NCBI RefSeq assembly: GCF_030463535.1
Contig: NC_132880.1
Location: forward strand, 31,124,987 to 31,188,986
Source: Salminus brasiliensis
Lineage: Eukaryota; Chordata; Actinopteri; Characiformes; Bryconidae
DNA: 64,000 nucleotides
Direction: 5' to 3'
Shown: in pieces, positions 13,501 through 25,500 of the stretch
Layout of the letters: each line of letters starts with the position of its first letter
Numbering within the stretch: position 1 is the first letter of the stretch
Position numbers and translations under genes: made by a program
The notes under the pieces: model-generated
Databases searched by the model: none
Told to the model about the DNA's origin: nothing
Seen by the model: only the letters and a program-made list of their open reading frames with translations

Positions 13501-16500
13501 TTCTAACATTCCAAAATCAATGCAGCTGAAATGAGATTGATGAGACTGATGCATGATGATGCATCGATGCATCTTCACAGCCCTTGTGTTGACTGATATC
13601 CTGTGCAAACACTTACTGCTGTCTAGTATATTAGCATAAGCAGGAAAAATGGGGAGAGTAGGAAACCAGAGTGTAGGAGCCAGAGGGAAGACGCAATGAG
13701 ACGAGACGTGGTAGGTTCTAAATTTAAACTCAAAGCAGAAGAACAGAGGGGAGAGATCATTAATTTATAGCTCAGGAATATGTAGATCACCTCTCCCTGG
13801 AGGGATGTTTAGCCTGCGGTGTGCGGACGCTGTGCGTTAGTTTGGAGGTTTGTTTGGGCTCTACCTCAGATAGTGGCGTCAGTGGAGCTCCTACGTCTAG
13901 CAAAGCTCCAAGAGTGAAGCGTACGCTCTGCCACATCTTATTACAGAAGTGTCTAGTGCTCAGCACCTGAGACACGGACAGACTGATGTCCTCCCCTGCC
14001 AGACATGCAGAGAAAGTCCAAAACAGAAAAAAGAAACATACAAATGTATGAGCTACAATGTCCATCAACAGTTTGGTAAAAGCTAGCTTTTCAAATGCTT
14101 TAATGTTTAATATAACATTGAAATATTAATGGTTCTTCTAACTGTGCCCTTTCTAACTGTGCCCTTCCAACTGTGCTCTTCCAACTGTGCCCTTCCAACT
14201 GAGATCTTCTAACTGTCATCTTCTAACTGTCATCTTCTAACTGTTCCCTTCCAACTGTGCTCTTCCAACTGTGCCCTTCCAACTGTGATCTTCTAACTGT
14301 GATCTTCTAACTGTGATCTTTTAACTGTTCCCTTCCAACTGTGCCCTTTCCAACTGTGCTCTTCCAACTGTGCCCTTTCCAACTGTGTTCTTCTAACTGT
14401 GATCTTCTAACTGTGATCTTCTAACTGTTCCCTTCCAACTGTGCTCTTCCAACTGTGCCCTTCCAACTGTAATCTTCTAACTGTGATCTTCTAACTGTGA
14501 TCTTCTAACTGTGATCTTCTAACTGTTCCCTTCCAACTGTGCCCTTTCCAACTGTGTTCTTTCAACTGTGCCCTTTCCAACTGTGTTCTTCCAACTGTGC
14601 CCTTTCCAACTGTGTTCTTCTAACTGTGCACTTCCAACTGTGCCCTTTCTAACTGTGCCCTTTCTAACTGTGCTCTTCCAACTGTGCTCTTCCAACTGTG
14701 CTCTTCCAACTGTGCCCTTTCTAACTGTGCTCTTCCAACTGTGCTCTTCCAACTGTGCCCTTTCTAACTGTGCCCTTTCTAACTGTGCTCTTCCAACTGT
14801 GCCCTTTCTAACGGTGCTCTTCTAACTGTGCCCTTCTAACTGTGCCCCTCTGTGTTCTTCTAACTGTGTCCTTTCTAAATGTGCCCTTTCTAACTGTGCT
14901 CTTCCAACTGTGCCCTTCCAACTTTCTAAATGTGCCCTTTCTAACTGTGCCCTTTTTAACTGTGCCCTTCCAACTGTGCCCTTCCAACTGTGCTCTTCTA
15001 TCTGTGCCCTTTCTAAATGTGCCCTTTCTAACTGTGCCCTTTCTAACTGTGCCCTTCCAACTGTGCCCTTCCAACTGTGCCCTTCCAACTGTGTTCTTCT
15101 ATCTGTGCCCTTTCTATATGTGCCCCTTCTAACTGTGCCCTTTCTAACTGTGCCCTTTCTAACTGTGTAATTTTATTTTATAAATACAAATGGTGTAATT
15201 AAAATGTGCAGAAAGTCATAATTAATGTATAACATAACTATATCCATTATGCTGAGGAGTTAAGTAAGTTCATACTGAAACACACATAGGGACTCACCCT
15301 GGGCTTTGTAGGAGCAGAGAGCGAATCGCAGTGCGTCTGTCCCACACTCCGGAATACCGTTTGGGAAATCTTTCTTCTGCAGTGGGGAACCACAAAGAAC
15401 TTGCTGAGCTAGCTCATTCAAGAGGATCATGTTAAAACTCACTGTTACATTAAGCATCTTTTACTGACCTGTGCTTCCATAGCAACAGCTTTCTCTCTTG
15501 GGTCCAAGTTACCGTCAGTGACCTTCTCTTGAAGTCTCTAAATAGACCAGAAGAATATATGAAAGACATTATGATCTACCAACACTGTTAATACGATCTG
15601 CTTCAATGTCAGGTCATGCTGCAAAGCCTTTACTGTAAAAGTCAATGTTCAAAAGTTTGAATATCATTCAAGAGAACGGAATCAAGGTTTGAAATAGTAT
15701 AAAAGCAGTTTGTTTGGAAAGGTCTGTACACACTACATTTAGCACACTATCTGTCCAAATATTTGTGGACACCCTTTGTAATAAATGTATTCAGCTACTT
15801 TAGGATTCATCCATTGCTGACACAGCCGTGCAAATGGACAATGGACACACACAACTTATATTTGCTTATAGAACATAATCAGGACTTTAAGAATCTATAA
15901 GCTCCAACTTGCACTGCTTTTTATATTTGCACTAACCATACCCAGATATTTACTTTACATTTTTTATGTCATTTTAGGGACCTCTGTAGATATACTTAAT
16001 TGATACACTTTATAAGTACATTGCTGCATATGCCACTTTACTTCTGATGTCAATGTCATCTAAAAAAACTGATAGAATATAATAAGTAGGGGACGGATGC
16101 TGCTAATCAGGACCAACAATGTGTCTTTATAATGCCACAGTAGCCACTGATATTTGTCCCTTGGGTACAATAATAGACTACAAAATAGATTCCCACAGGC
16201 TACTTCTCACTCTTTGCACCATTCCTGCTGTCTCCTTAAACAAAGATAGGTAAACAGTGTTTTTTTCTTTACCCATTTTACATATCATACAGAATTTTAA
16301 TATAACTGATAAAATGTGTTGGAGGATGTTTTGGGGCCTTAGAAAAATGGATGTGTCTCACAAAGAATGAAGATATAATAAAATGAGATTGCAAAATGCC
16401 TAATTTTTCCAAAGTGATGAGAAACTATCAAGCAAACAACAAGATAACAAGAATTAGCATTAACAGAAAATAACATGCAATTAATCAGGACTTAATAACT

Positions 16501-19500
16501 TCTTGTTATTTCTCAATACATAAATAAAATACAAATATAAAATAGTGCACCTAAAACATCTGAAATTCCTTCCTTAAATCCATGCAGTATAAGATGTGAT
16601 TGTATATAAAATACCAAATAATTAATTACAAATAATTCCAGACTTTTGACAGTTTTGAGGACTGTTTTGGTTCTTTTGAGTCCTGCTATACTTGTACATA
16701 TAGGTACAGCTGTTCAAATTATTCGCAAACTACCTAGTGAAAGCATTAGGATTAGGTCTGCAGTTAGGGTTAGGTGTTTGGGTTGAGGTTTAAGGTTAGG
16801 GTTTAGAGAAAATGAACATGAATTAGTTAAATATTTAATTGAATGCAAGTTAAATGCAAGGTAAGCACAAACAAAGCATCCACAGTGGGATATCAAAATA
16901 AGGAGCTACCTAAATGAACGCTCTATGAGTATGTATTTTTTAGGGTCAGAGCAATATACACAGCAACAACATTTGTATGTTGTTTCCAAATCAAGACAGA
17001 TGAATTTGCAAGAGATCAGCTTAATAAAGATAGCTCAGTCTAAAAGAGAAACATAAACCATGCAGTTTCACCTCTAGGTGTCAGGAGGTTTGGCAGTATT
17101 GATTCACTAGACACTATGTGCTTCAAGGACTATGAGGATTTACTGTCCTCCAGAGGAGTGTGAGTATATGGAGCTCTGCGGGATGGGCAAAGTCATGGAG
17201 TGTATAATAACATCTACTGTCAGCATACCTCTAGAGAGACACCTGAGATTACATCCAGAGGGTCGATGACATTTCCCAAAGACTTACTCATCTTCCGACC
17301 GTGCTTATCCCTCACCAGAGAATGAAAGAGCACCTGAGAGGCAGAGAAATAAAAGGGTGCTGGTGAGTCTGAGAGACGGGAGACCTGTCAGACGTGCTAA
17401 AACACTGCTAATATTTTTGGTGACATTTATTTGGAACATTTCTATTAATAAGTTTGGGTTTGAGTTTTTGGTCTCTCTCTAGAGTTGACATTAAGATGTA
17501 ATATGATAACTGCAGTACCTGTTTAAAGGGTAGCTGGCCAGTCAGCTCTGTACCCAGCATTACCATCCTGGCCACCCAGAAAAAGATGAGGTCACTTCCA
17601 GTCTCCAGAATGGTGTTGGGATAGAACTGCTTCAAGTCTTCTGTCTGTGCAGGAGTAAAACAAACATGCCTTAATTACGAAGCTTCAATAAAAAAATAGT
17701 CTGCCTGTCAAAGGTTTGGGGACACCTATTTTCTGCAGTAACAGTTTCTACTCTTCTGGGAAGGTTTTACACTAGATGTTGGAACATTGCTTTGAGCCCC
17801 AGGAGCATTACTGGGGTAAGGTATTGATGTTAGATGATCAGTTCATCCTAAAGGTATCGTATGGAGCTCCATCACTTCAGAGAACACTGGGTATAGTGAC
17901 TCTGGGCTCACTGGCTGCCCCATTGTTAGGGTCCTTAAAGTAGCTAAAACCTCTGATTAGATGACTTACTTACTTAACCTGAAGCTGAGATGCAAAAGCT
18001 AAAAATGTTATTTTAAAAGGTGTCCTCTGACTTTTGACTTCAGTAGAAACTTCAGTACAGTCTTAATTTCCTAACATAGGAGTCTACCTGCTGAGGCCAA
18101 CCCAGCATGGCGAATGGGAAAAGACCTGAAGAGAACCACGTGTCCAACACATCCGGATCTAAAAGAGAAAGTCACAGTTTGAATTTGCTTCAGACAGTTC
18201 ATAAACATATTTTTAAAAAGTATTTTTTAAAATGACAGATTTTAATGTAACATATATGCAAAGTGGAAAACCGTGACTATCAGTGCTAGTCTTTTAGTTT
18301 GGGCCTTAAAGCGACATTATGGAAAATTGGCATTTCTTGCTCCTTGGCTCCCTCTACAGTCTGCAAATGCAATTTACACTTTATGCCACCCTTAAAGGAC
18401 ATGTTTTTCTGGATAAGCAAAGAGATACAGCATCGCCACAGAATATGAAAGAAGCATGTGGACTCTAGAGTAATATTACAAGATTTTACACAATGATTTG
18501 TGTTATGCAGCGTTACGCGGTTCTCGCCAGCATTGTCCTGCCCGCTTCTCCAAAGAGTAGCCCTGAATAGAAATCCCCATTACAAACGAGTGGAGCATCA
18601 CATGACTTTGAAGCTGTTATTCTAAGTACAAAACATTTCACATAGTGTTGCTTTAACAGTCAAAACCACAGTACGAAAACGAAGTGAGGACAAAAATAAA
18701 AGAAACAGCACAGAGCATTACTTAATCTGTGTTTGTAGATATATGGATAGCTATTCAAGTGTCTCTAATGAAGCCAAGTGTGGGAGTGAGTACAATCATT
18801 TCACAGCCATGTTTTATTTAGAAACCTTTCAATTCTGTGCTTACCTGTTTAACATTGCAACAATAATGTTAATCCCAGCTAGCACAACCATATGATTTGT
18901 ATCTTGTACAACTTAATTTTGTTGTAATTATCAACCAAAAAGGGAGCAAATTATCATACCTATCAACATATCCAGGTAGCTTTAACCTAAACATGTGTAT
19001 TTGACAAACATGTCTACATACAACATGTAGTTTATCTATAAGGGCTAATATTAAAGTTTCTCTTCAGTTCATTTATAGAATTTAAGTTTCAAAATCAGCC
19101 TGTATTCAATTCATTGTTATGAATTGTTTATTATGCCAATACTTTTACATACAGCCACCCATTTAGAATACAGCAGTTTAGCTCCACACTGAAGTAGGAG
19201 TCTTATAGCTTGTTTTTGACTCATGACTCATGAATCATGACTGTTTATTGCACATAAACCTACACTTACATCCTCAGTAACCCTCGAGGAAACAAGAAGA
19301 AAATAGTGCCTTCCAATGCACAGATGAAGCCTAATCCTAGAATGAGGATCCTCCCTTTTATATATATATATCCACAAGCACTGTTTATCATCAACCGTGC
19401 CAAACAGTAATAAGGTGTTAAACATACTTGATATCATACTTGATAGTTGATATCTACAGCATGAGTACATACATGTGAACAATGCTGCTCAAGAGAACAT

Positions 19501-22500
19501 AACTATGTACACAAATACAGCTATGCACTGATGCACAGTTTTTTCCTCCTCATATCTACTTAATCAGAAGCTATATATCATTGCACTATAGATTATTGTA
19601 TAGTGTATATATGCTATCTTTTTGCCCATCTGCCCCCTCTATCCTATTAATCATTGAGCAGTTTACGACCACAGAATCAGACCGGTGTCTAGCTGTACAC
19701 CAGCAGGGTAGACCTGTAAGGAAGGTTTAATGACTACTGAGACTTAATATTGAATATGAATACTGCGTCTGAAATATAGACTGAGGTTAGTCATTACAGT
19801 CACCTTGTGTGAGAATAACAGCATTGGGGGACACTCCAAATTTTGCAGCTGCACGCTCTCTGGCTTCAGATTCGTTCCGGCCCCACACCCACAGCTCCTA
19901 GACAGGGATGCAGTCACAGCAGAACACACCATCACATACTGCATAAATCACACTGTTAAAACCTGCTGAGACCCAAGGACCACAAGAAATAAAGAAATTC
20001 CAACCTAAATGTATTTGTGTTCTTTCACACCTGCACTAGCAAGAAGGTTTGTATTGTTTATATGAATTATAGGATTAAAAAATGTCCCTGGCTTTCATCA
20101 TAAATCCACAAACCAAACATTCCTTGACGTGGAAAACTAGCTAATTTAAAATAACAGAACAAAAGTAAAGCAAAACTGCCCTGAAACACCAGGCTTATTA
20201 TCTGATTACTTATCAGCCACTAAATTACTAAGGAATTATTCTGTGACTCTTTAACTTTTATGTACTATGCGGACAAAAGTTTTGGGACCTTTCTTTTTCA
20301 AAAAACAAAAGGTATTAATCCTGCTTTTGTTGGAGTAACTGTCTCTACTTTCCAGGTGGGGCGTTTTAGTAGAGTTTAGAGTACTGCTGTGAGGATTTGA
20401 TTGCATTCAGCAACAAGAGCATTAGTGAGGTCAGGATGTTGGATGATCACCACCCCAGACGTGTTCGATAGAGCACTATCATTCCAGAGAACACAGTTCC
20501 ACTGTTCCACAGTTCAGTACTGAGGGGCTTTATAACCCTTTAACCCACGCCTCACATTAGGCATGGTGTCAATTACCCTCATGTTTATCTGCTCCACAGA
20601 TTTTTATTCTATTGCCAATACTGCTCTACAGGGACTAGACAAGCTGTGTGTATGCATTTGCACATCTGTGTCAACATTTGATGTATCTTAAAGTAGCTTA
20701 ATGCATTCACTAACAAATTGCCACTGCCAGTGTTGGGCCCTTGCGCAAGCCTCTGAACCCTCTCTACTCCCCAGACGCGGCAGCAATGGGTGCTCCAAGC
20801 ACGTGTGCTCACTGTCACTGTGTGTGTATTTGATCACTGATGTTTGTGCTCACTGCACGAATGGGTAAAAGGCAGAGGCAAAATTCCACATGGTTGTCTC
20901 ATCTTGTATGTAGTTCTGAAAGTCTGCATACAGACGCTAAAAATTCAAGGGTTTACCTCAATAATCTACAGGTCCTGATGTATTATATTTGATTATACAG
21001 ATAGGTAGAGTGTCCAGGGTGGCTTTTGGCTGCTTTTACCTCTTGTGTATCAGAGTCTGGCAATGTCACTTGATAAGCTGGAATCTGATGACCCCACCAA
21101 AGTTGTCTAGAAATGCACCAATCACTGCAGCAAGAGAAAGGGAGAGTGTATTTGTTACTTTTAACATGTATTCAGTATATAGTACTTTTATATCATTGTT
21201 GTTATTACAAAAATGGTAATTTTACAGAAGAAGAAAAACAATTCTTCATTTTATTGAATGTAAGAACATCTATTCATGCACATCATGACACATGAAGACA
21301 TATGAAGTGGGTGTTTTCAAAATATTCCAATCTGATTCGACAGCAACAAAATGCAGCAGGTACTTAAAAACAGAGCGATGAAAAGCTGTGGTGTTCTAAA
21401 TTCCAAACCTCTTCATTGGAGCAACACACTGGATAAATCATATAGTCTTAAGATGCACTGACCTGATGTTAGACAGCCAGTTCTTCCATGTTTTGATATA
21501 AAAGTGAGGAATTATTTCCAGATCTCCCTCATCGACAGCCTAAAAGTGATCAAAATTAACCACATATAGTAAAAATGTTTCAGTACAATAGAAAATAGAG
21601 CTACAACTGTGATGGACATTTGGAAATTTGCTGTGCCTTATAATAAATAGTGTATTTAGCCCCACTGATACAGATAATATGCAATAATCATGCATGCATC
21701 ACACACATACTTGAATTGCCTTCTTTGCCATTTTCTCACAGCGAACAAACCACTGTTTCTTCAGCAAGGGTTCAATGACATCTCCGGAACGGCTGTGTTG
21801 AAGATTACATAAAATTAGCACAAAAAGTCAAAAGTGCATCTGAATTGGCCAACATCTGACTAAATGCTTTACCACAAACTACAAACATGTTTTTAATCAT
21901 CATAACTGATGAACAGTTTATGATCACTTTACCTGCAAATTGGTAAAGACATGGGATGTTCCTTCTTTCCTCTAAAAAGCTTAATCTCCATCAATGCACT
22001 AATCACTCGTTCCCTGGCCTCAAATCGCTGAACTCCCTGAGGAGAGGGAAAGAAGAAGATCCTTGAATATGCAGCACATGTTGCATTCAGACCCTCACTT
22101 TAACCCCTTGAACCTTTAGAGTCTGCATGTGGATCCACACCTCAGTTTGTCTTTGGCATAACTGCATAGCTGAGTAAAAAAGTACAGGGTTCAGAGAGAT
22201 AGAGCTTTTTTACAAGGATATATAATTCTATACCTCAAGCCAGGGACCACAGAGTGAAGTCATGGTACCATCTCCTCCAATCACAGTCAGACGTGGCAGT
22301 GAGTGTCTCTCAGAAAGCAGGAAGTCGGTGTAATCATGAGCAGGGGTCAGCTTCACAGCTCCTATTATACAGAAGGCAGATGAGAGAAGTTTGGAGGCAC
22401 TACAGAGAGGGAAAAACTGATCCTGATCCTGAACCTTCTCAAAGAACTAGTAATGATTAATCAGCAATTTACACAATTAAACTTTGTTTTTTAAATTCTA

Positions 22501-25500
22501 GCTGTCCATTTTTATTGTTCAGAATTATGGAAATAATTGATAAAATACTGAAATATATAAAAATATATTCTCCCTGGTTCCACAAAAATGAATATTGTCT
22601 CAAAATAAATCAGGAATACCTTAGTCTGACTTCATGTCCAGCATATAATCTGTGATTAAACTGTGTTTATTTAAAATTCTAGTTTTTTTCTGTATAAAAT
22701 CTTAGAAAGACAACATGTGGTTTGATACAGTCTTGTTGTATTCTTTGGGCTTTTGAAAACTAAAAATGGAAATAATTGTTATAATACTGAGCTATAACAA
22801 AATTGGATGTATCTGCTTAGCTGGAGAATGTCAGATGTGAGGATTGGTCAATAGCAAATATCAAATACATTCTATTTAAAATATATATCTCTTGTGTTTC
22901 CTCGCTCAATAAATTCTGCTTTGTGGAAATATACCTGTGCCCCCCTCTATGTCCACCATGGGATCTATAATTAGACTGTGTTTCTTTTTTTTATTCTAGT
23001 ATCTTTTTGCTGTAAAGAATCTCAGAAAGGTCAGGTTTGGGTTGGTATTGTTCAGTTATGTTTAGTTAGTTAGGATTTCTTTGTGCGACTGGATAAACTG
23101 ATTTTACAACATTTCACAATAGAAGCTGAGAAGGACCAGGTGTAGTTTGGTAAAGTTTAGAAATGTCAATTGTTTTTGTCTGGCTTCTTAAAATGAATAA
23201 TTGCTGTCACAATAATGGCTTGATTTCTAGATTATAAATATAATCAATAGCGACATCCCTGATATAAACAATCAAATTATTTTATTCATAAAGTGGGATT
23301 TTCGTGCAGCTGAATAATAAGAATAAGAAAATAATAATAAAAATGAGGATTGGTCAATAGCAAAAATATAAAAATATAAATGTAAAATATATCTCCATTT
23401 ACTTTTCTAGAGTTAAGTTCTGCTTTGTGAAATTCTCCCTGGCTCCCCAAAAATGTTGAATGAATATTGTCTCAACATAAATCAGGAATGGAATGGAATG
23501 GAGTTTCTTTAAATTCTAGCTTATTTATTTATAAATTTTTCTACAAAGAATCTTAGAAAGACCACATGTAGTGAGGCATTGTTTAGTTATGCCAACCTTT
23601 TGTGGGTTCAAATATATATTCATAGACATAATTACCCAGCTATATTTTAGGCAGATATTACCATGAGAAGTTCTAATTTGGGGAAAAATCACCCTAATTC
23701 AAAAAAGGCATCATTTCACAACATAAATCAGGAATACCTGTACCCAAATCCATGTCCACCATAGGATCTGCGATTATAGGCAGGAGTCTGTTCATAAAAG
23801 GGTGTCTGCACTGTTTTCCATGGAGAGCCTAATAGAGGAAAAAGCATAATGAGTCTAATACGCCTAATCCTTTTAGCACTGAATGACGTCTGCTGTACTG
23901 TTACATAGTGAATTAAATTTAGCAGATGAGTTAGACACTAATAGCCTGACCACAAGAACACTAATGTGTACCTGATATCGGGTGTCATCAGGATGCACAG
24001 CAATGGCCACATCACCCAGCATGGTCTCAGGACGTGTGGTCGACACAGCAACCTCCCCGTCTAGCAAAGACAAAGATACAGTAAAACCAATAACTAATTA
24101 AAAACCTTAATAATAGAGAATATTGACACGAAAAGCAGGAATGAACTTGGATAAACTGTAGAAAAACTGAACACACACCCTGTCCATCTATAGGGTATGC
24201 AAATGTCACCATTGTCCCAAATTCTACTTTCTTCTGGTAGCCAGGAACAGACAGAAGAGTCCTGCCAGACAACTGCTTTGAGTCAACCTAAAGACAATTA
24301 CAAGCACATTAGTATTCAGCTGGAGAAGCTGGTTTTGGCTGCATTTAGTGTCCAATCCACTGAAAGTACATTTAGCTTCCAGAAAGCTAATGCTGTACAC
24401 TCAATGGCCACGTGCTAGACGTCCTTTAGCCTTCATCAGTGGTCACTTTCTGTTCACAAAGCTGCACTAGGCTGGGTATTTTTGAGTGGTGGACCCCCTC
24501 TCAGCTTAACAGTGATGCAAAGTGATGTGTGTAAAAAAAAAAAACAGGGATACCTCTGTGCCTGATACACTCATACCAGCAAAGCAGGTCAGTGTCACTA
24601 CTGTGCTGAGAATGGACCACTACACAAATAATATCTGGTCTGCAGTGGCTCAGAAACTGACCAGTGATGAATACATCAAGTGTTTCTAATAAAGTGGACA
24701 ATCAGTGTACACTACTGGTCAAAAGTATAAGAACACTGCACATTTTTCCAGCAGTCCACTGGAAGTGCTGGATGGACCAGCTGAGCCTGCTTTTCCAATT
24801 TTGCCATCTTCGCAATGATTTTCACAATATTTTCTTACAGCCACTTAAACTGTCAAACCTGCAGCTTCACGTCTTCTCTTCTCGTGTTTTGATGCTTTTA
24901 TGGATTTGGGTCTGACAGACCTCAGTTGTTGTTAAGAATACAACATTATTTTTTAGTTTGTTTTTCCCCTTAGAAGCTTTGTATTGAGATCACTGGATCT
25001 TGTTCCATTTCAGATCATTTGCTGACTTGAACCGCTTAAATGTCAGTAAAACAGAAAAAACAGAGGTGTTCTAAGACTTTTACAGGTAGTATTCATGCTG
25101 TCCAATGTATCACAATGAGGTACCTCTATGTCTGAGATTGCAGACTCCAGTGCACAGCTCCAGTTGACCAGGCTTTCTGAGCGATAGATCAGCCCTGAAT
25201 CACACATCCTAACAAAGGCCTCTGTCACAGCACTGCTAAAGCCCTGCAGGGAAAGAGATTCAGAAAGGAGGACAAACAAAATGGGGGCAAAGGAGGAAGG
25301 AAATGGGAAAATGTAAAAGAAATGACATGTGAAATTATACTCAGTGGGGCTTAAGGTGCTTGTATAAAAGGAAATAGGTGTGTTGTGCTGTCTTACCGGG
25401 TCCATGGTGAAACAGGCCCTTCTCCAGTCCAGCGAAGCGCCAAGTTTCTTCAATTGATGATAAATCTCTTCTCCTTTCCTACAATATCAAGCACATTCAA

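Larger units (their letters stand above)
22440..23740. repeat. Diverged tandem duplication spanning a vars2 exon border
   Basis: Words such as 'ttctccctgg', 'aatattgtctcaa-ataaatcagga', 'atacctg', 'aactgtgtttatttaaa-ttctag' and 'atcttagaaaga-acatgt' recur in the same order at about 22560-22760, 22920-23060, 23430-23590 and the true exon at 23700-23790. The whole intron downstream of the 23828-23738 exon is therefore built from old tandem copies of the exon's donor end plus flanking intron. Confidence 0.75.

Noticed and set aside
14519-15170. Several open frames giving repetitive peptides ([16 protein letters not shown]-like; [10 protein letters not shown]-like)
   Set aside because: They are translations of the 13-15 bp minisatellite in a vars2 intron; frames are open on both strands only because the unit lacks stops.
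16735-16812. Interstitial telomere
   Set aside because: TTAGGG words are degenerate and a mirrored copy exists at about 60.8 kb in a similar setting, so a dispersed repeat is more likely.
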